8,030 nt of DNA from Dehalococcoidia bacterium (lineage in GTDB: Bacteria; Chloroflexota; Dehalococcoidia; Dehalococcoidales; RBG-16-60-22). The translations under genes were made by a program, and so were the position numbers. Numbering within the stretch: the first letter of the stretch is position 1; each line of letters begins with the position of its first letter. The stretch covers positions 1 through 8,030 of the forward strand of contig JAUXAC010000034.1 in NCBI GenBank assembly GCA_030615035.1, in the 5' to 3' direction. The notes under the pieces were generated by a model that worked only from the letters and a program-made list of their open reading frames with translations, made no database searches and was not told where the DNA came from. Below, piece by piece: positions 5,246 to 8,030 of the stretch.

Positions 5246-7525
5246 CTAGCTCACAGGCTCTTGACCCTTGACAGGCAGTGAGAAGCTGAATGTACTCCCC
5301 TTACCTAACTGGCTCTCAACCCAGATCCTGCCTCCGTGAGCTTCGACTATCTGCTTTGAAACAGCGAGCCCAAGACCCAGACCGGTAAATCTTTGCCGGT
5401 CTTGCTCTACTCGATAGTACGGTTTAAAAACCCTTGCTCGCTCTTCCTCTGACAGCCCGGTTCCGTGGTCCTCAACCTCCACTACAAGTTCACTGCCTTC
5501 AGTTCTGGCTCTCACAGTGATGCTGCTCTCTTCAGGGCTGAATTTGGTGGCATTTGACAGAAGGTTTATTAGCACCTGTTCCAGGCGAGAGCAGTCTACT
5601 TCAATTGCAGGCAAGGTCTGAGGCATATCCAGAATGATTGACTGCTTCTGCTCTTCAATTAATCGCCGATATTGCGAAGCTGTCTGTTCAAGCAAGGCTT
5701 TGATATCCAAGGGTTCAGGCTGGATGGTGAAAGTGCCGACTGCAAACCGGGACAGGTCTAGAAGTTCGTCGAGACGGGAGGCTAGCGTTTTTGCCCCGTC
5801 CAGTATGAGATCGGCCAATCTGTGTTCACGGCTCTTAGGGTAACATGCCGTAATATCTTCCATGAGCCCAGCGGACGCAATGAGAGGAGTGAGCGGCGTC
5901 CGTAACTCGTGAGCCAAGATATTCATAAAGTGACCGCGAATCTTCTGTTCCTCTTCTAACTCTTCTCGCTGTCGTTTTTCTACTTCGTAAAGCTCTCGTA
6001 GTTCTTTTTCTATCCTCTTCCGCTCAGTAATGTCTATGACGAACCCTCTCAAGCCCACGGGTTTGTTGCCATGAATAATAGGAGTACTATACATGATAGC
6101 AGGGAATGTGCTGCCATCCTTCCTTAGTGCTGCGTATTCATTACCGCCTAATTCTTCCCCGCTCAATACCTTCTGAATATTCTTCTTAGCTCTATCTCGG
6201 TCCTCAGGAACAAGCATTTGAAGGACATTCAAACCCTTATCAAAATCCTCTAAAGTATAACCAAAAGTTTGAAATCCATGACGGTTGGAGAATGTGAAAT
6301 TGCCTCTTTCATCAAATTCAAATACAGTTTGCGGCAAAAAATCAGCTAACTCTCTGTACCTTTCTTCGCTCTCCCGTAATTGCTCCTCTGCCCGCTTGCG
6401 TTCGGTGATATCCAGAAGAGATGCTACGCTCTTTTTTGTTCCCGAAATGACGTCGACGCTAAGAAGGACATCTTTGACATTGTCCTTTCTGTCAATTAAC
6501 TGGAACTCATATTCCTTTGGCGCGGCATCAGGCTCAGTTCTTCGCAGACGATGATACTCTTTCATCCGCTCTAAATCGTCCCTCACAACGAATTCCGCCC
6601 AACTCTTTTTACCCTCAATTTCCCTCTTGGAGTAGCCAGAGAGTTTTTCAAACTCTGTGTTTGCCAGAGAGATTGTCGTGTCTTCTTCGATGATCACTGT
6701 TGCCGTTCCAGTAGTTTCAAAGATGGTTCGATATCTGCCCTCTGACTCTTTTAGTGACTCTTCGGCCTGCTTGCGCTCGACAATTTCAGCACGCAACCGT
6801 TCGTTGACTTTTACAAGCTGCCTAGTCCGTTCCTCAACCCGTGTTTCTAATTCGCCGTGGGCCTTTTGCAGCGCCTGTTCTGCCTGCCGGCGTTGCAACG
6901 CTACCGACGCCTGCTCTATAAATGTCTCTATAAGGCTTTGTTCTCCTAACTGGACCCCCTTGCGTGTAAGGATACTGGCATTGCCAAACAGTTCTCCACT
7001 CCAGGCAAAACCCATGGCATATATGTCGCCCAAATCGAGCAGTTTTTCAATCGCACGGCAAATGGTCCTTGGTATTCTCCTGAAGGAAAATTCGTACAGG
7101 CCCCCGGGGACCTTCACTAGCTTACCACTACTAAGACCGAGCCTGGCTTCGTCGTCTATCGTGAGAAACATGCCAACAGGGTGCCTTCCCAAGAGCCTAA
7201 GAACGGTCTCCATCTTTTCACCGACCCCCGAGACTGCACGGACACAGATGCTATCAGCTGCCTCCTCGAACGAATTCACGATGATAATAGAGTTGCCAAC
7301 AAGCTCCCTTAACTGTTTTCCTATGAATTCATAGATATCCTCTTCGGGCGAAAGCTCAAGAAAACCTATTGCTGTTCTGGACAAAAATGCCAGGTCACGC
7401 ATATACTTCTCGGTTTCCTTCGTCTGTTTGCCTGTGGTCGCTGAGCCTTCAAATTCAACAACGCGTCGGCGGATTTCCTCCAGTTCACGTATTAGTTGTT
7501 CTTTTGTCTTATCAATATCTCTCAT
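5246..7525 (-). CDS. Soluble hybrid-free sensor histidine kinase, GAF-like + PAS + PAS + HisKA + HATPase (759 aa)
   Basis: Start chosen at ATG 7525 ([10 protein letters not shown]), because GAGGAG at 7532-7537 precedes it by 6 bases; an upstream in-frame GTG at 7588 overlaps the promoter -10 and would lie before the transcript start. Numbered from this start, residues 5-28 are a coiled coil, ~40-212 a GAF-like sensor region, ~212-262 a coiled coil, ~262-378 PAS1 and ~385-504 PAS2; each PAS ends in the DITERKR signature. HisKA follows with His539 in AHELRTP. The ATPase domain has N654 and N658 (NLLSNATKF), the G1 box DHGTGL from D686, the F box FKPYY, and the G2 box GLGLGLA at ~715-721. No membrane helix is present, so it senses a cytoplasmic signal. 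No cofactor ligand is evident in the PAS domains. It autophosphorylates at His539 and probably passes phosphate to the receiver encoded 26 bp downstream. All catalytic boxes are intact. Confidence 0.95.
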   Translation of the reverse strand: MRDIDKTKEQLIRELEEIRRRVVEFEGSATTGKQTKETEKYMRDLAFLSRTAIGFLELSPEEDIYEFIGKQLRELVGNSIIIVNSFEEAADSICVRAVSGVGEKMETVLRLLGRHPVGMFLTIDDEARLGLSSGKLVKVPGGLYEFSFRRIPRTICRAIEKLLDLGDIYAMGFAWSGELFGNASILTRKGVQLGEQSLIETFIEQASVALQRRQAEQALQKAHGELETRVEERTRQLVKVNERLRAEIVERKQAEESLKESEGRYRTIFETTGTATVIIEEDTTISLANTEFEKLSGYSKREIEGKKSWAEFVVRDDLERMKEYHRLRRTEPDAAPKEYEFQLIDRKDNVKDVLLSVDVISGTKKSVASLLDITERKRAEEQLRESEERYRELADFLPQTVFEFDERGNFTFSNRHGFQTFGYTLEDFDKGLNVLQMLVPEDRDRAKKNIQKVLSGEELGGNEYAALRKDGSTFPAIMYSTPIIHGNKPVGLRGFVIDITERKRIEKELRELYEVEKRQREELEEEQKIRGHFMNILAHELRTPLTPLIASAGLMEDITACYPKSREHRLADLILDGAKTLASRLDELLDLSRFAVGTFTIQPEPLDIKALLEQTASQYRRLIEEQKQSIILDMPQTLPAIEVDCSRLEQVLINLLSNATKFSPEESSITVRARTEGSELVVEVEDHGTGLSEEERARVFKPYYRVEQDRQRFTGLGLGLAVSKQIVEAHGGRIWVESQLGKGSTFSFSLPVKGQEPVS

Positions 7526-7587
7526 TCTCGTCTCCTCTAGTTGGGGTGGTTGTGTGGGGTTACTGAATCCTTTATGCTTACCACACA

Positions 7588-7616
7588 CTTCTACTACTTG
7601 CTACAGTGTATGTCAA
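7588..7616 (-). promoter_or_regulatory. Sigma70-type promoter of the histidine kinase-receiver operon
   Basis: Read on the - strand, TTGACA (7616-7611) is a perfect -35, followed by a 17-bp spacer and TAGAAG (7593-7588, four of six matches). The predicted start near 7581 gives a 5' UTR of about 56 bases before ATG 7525 and excludes the GTG at 7588 as a start. The end of the spacer plus the first -10 bases reads AAGTAGTA, as in the promoter at 3653-3681. Confidence 0.6.
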
Positions 7617-7884
7617 GTCCATTGTGAGCCGCAGAAATATTCCCAATCTATACGAAGATAAACAGAGGGGGAAAGGGTCAGAGTCCTAATTGGGCGAAAT
7701 GTTTAACACCCCAATTGTGTCATATTGTGACCGCCAACTGTGAATTTGTGGTGAATAATGCCCTGATTTTAATAGGTTAATCGCTTCGCGGCGCTTCAAG
7801 AGGACACTTTGTCGTTCGCTCAAATAGTAACGACGGTTAAAACGATAGTAAAAGAAAATACATTTCTTAGTACATATGGTCAAC
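7617..7884. other. Intergenic spacer between zinc-ribbon gene and kinase promoter
   Basis: No convincing gene is present. A 73-residue frame on the - strand (7686-7907) overlaps the zinc-ribbon gene and has no family resemblance. A 7-bp inverted repeat, AATTGGG (7688-7694) with CCCAATT (7710-7716), lacks a T run. A possible weak second - strand promoter, TTGACC (7883-7878), 17 bp, TATTTT (7860-7855), reads towards the kinase. Confidence 0.4.
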
Positions 7885-8019
7885 TTATCGCCTGAAGTTA
7901 GTGCCATTGCACTTTGGGCAAGGCGGGAGTGTGTCCGTATCGTCGTCTAGAGTAACTGCTTGGCCACAATTGGTGCAGTAATATGTACCTTTCCCTAGCT
8001 TTTCTCCTGTTGTTGGCAT
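7885..8019 (-). CDS. Small zinc-ribbon protein (44 aa)
   Basis: The ATG at 8019 follows AGGGGGGT (8030-8023), a good Shine-Dalgarno. The 44-residue product begins MPTTGEKLGKGTYYC and carries two Cys-x2-Cys knuckles, C15-C18 (CTNC) and C34-C37 (CPKC), 15 residues apart, with the acidic stretch LDDDTDTLPP between them. This is the layout of rubredoxin-like zinc ribbons and matches my memory of small bacterial 'zinc ribbon-containing' proteins opening with a similar TGEKPGKGTY sequence. It should bind one zinc ion. The partner and role are unknown. It ends in TAA at 7887-7885 and points towards the kinase operon, which has its own promoter. Its start is only 11 bp from the window edge, so upstream operon partners cannot be judged. 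Confidence 0.9.
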   Translation of the reverse strand: MPTTGEKLGKGTYYCTNCGQAVTLDDDTDTLPPCPKCNGTNFRR

Positions 8020-8030
8020 CTTACCCCCCT

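Noticed and set aside
7526..7588. A longer kinase start at GTG 7588.
   Set aside because: The GTG overlaps the predicted -10 element and lies before the predicted transcript start, while ATG 7525 has a well-spaced GAGGAG.
7686..7907. A 73-codon - strand frame in the spacer.
   Set aside because: It overlaps the well-supported zinc-ribbon gene in another frame, lacks a Shine-Dalgarno and shows no family features.

Overview
The window most resembles a chromosomal segment of an uncultivated bacterium, probably Chloroflexota (Dehalococcoidia-like). That assignment is inference. It rests on a CARDB-type domain followed by a single membrane helix and an arginine-rich tail, on a CBM9/DOMON-like exported protein, on a soluble GAF/PAS histidine kinase paired with a lone receiver, and on a tiny zinc-ribbon gene, a mix I associate with that group. 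No rRNA, tRNA, CRISPR array, transposase or integrase is visible.

Layout. (1) Positions 1-2367, + strand: the 3' part of a large surface-protein gene. About 29 copies of a 20-residue (60-bp) module of two alternating types lead into a CARDB-like domain, a membrane helix and a cationic tail that is itself built of 33-residue repeats. (2) 2368-2623: spacer with a strong sigma70-type promoter and a Shine-Dalgarno site. (3) 2624-3295, +: a 223-residue membrane-anchored exported protein with a phage-structural-like beta domain. (4) 3296-3951: 656 bp without a convincing gene. Its second half holds a perfect -35 element, two near-identical 12-bp palindromes placed like operators, a possible leader peptide ending in Trp-Trp, a terminator-like hairpin and two overlapping hairpins. 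(5) 3952-4755, +: a secreted CBM9/DOMON-like protein with a distinctive C-terminal tail. (6) 4845-7525, - strand: a two-gene operon of a soluble GAF-PAS-PAS histidine kinase followed by a single-domain response regulator, with its own promoter at 7588-7616. (7) 7617-7884: spacer. (8) 7885-8019, -: a 44-residue zinc-ribbon protein.

How it fits together. Three consecutive + strand genes encode envelope or extracellular proteins. The convergent operon encodes cytoplasmic signalling. Both the CBM9 leader promoter and the kinase promoter contain TTGACA followed, at identical spacing, by AAGTAGTA, so shared control is possible but unproven. The most unusual parts are the two-module repeat array with its repeated cationic tail, and the regulatory leader at 3653-3923.
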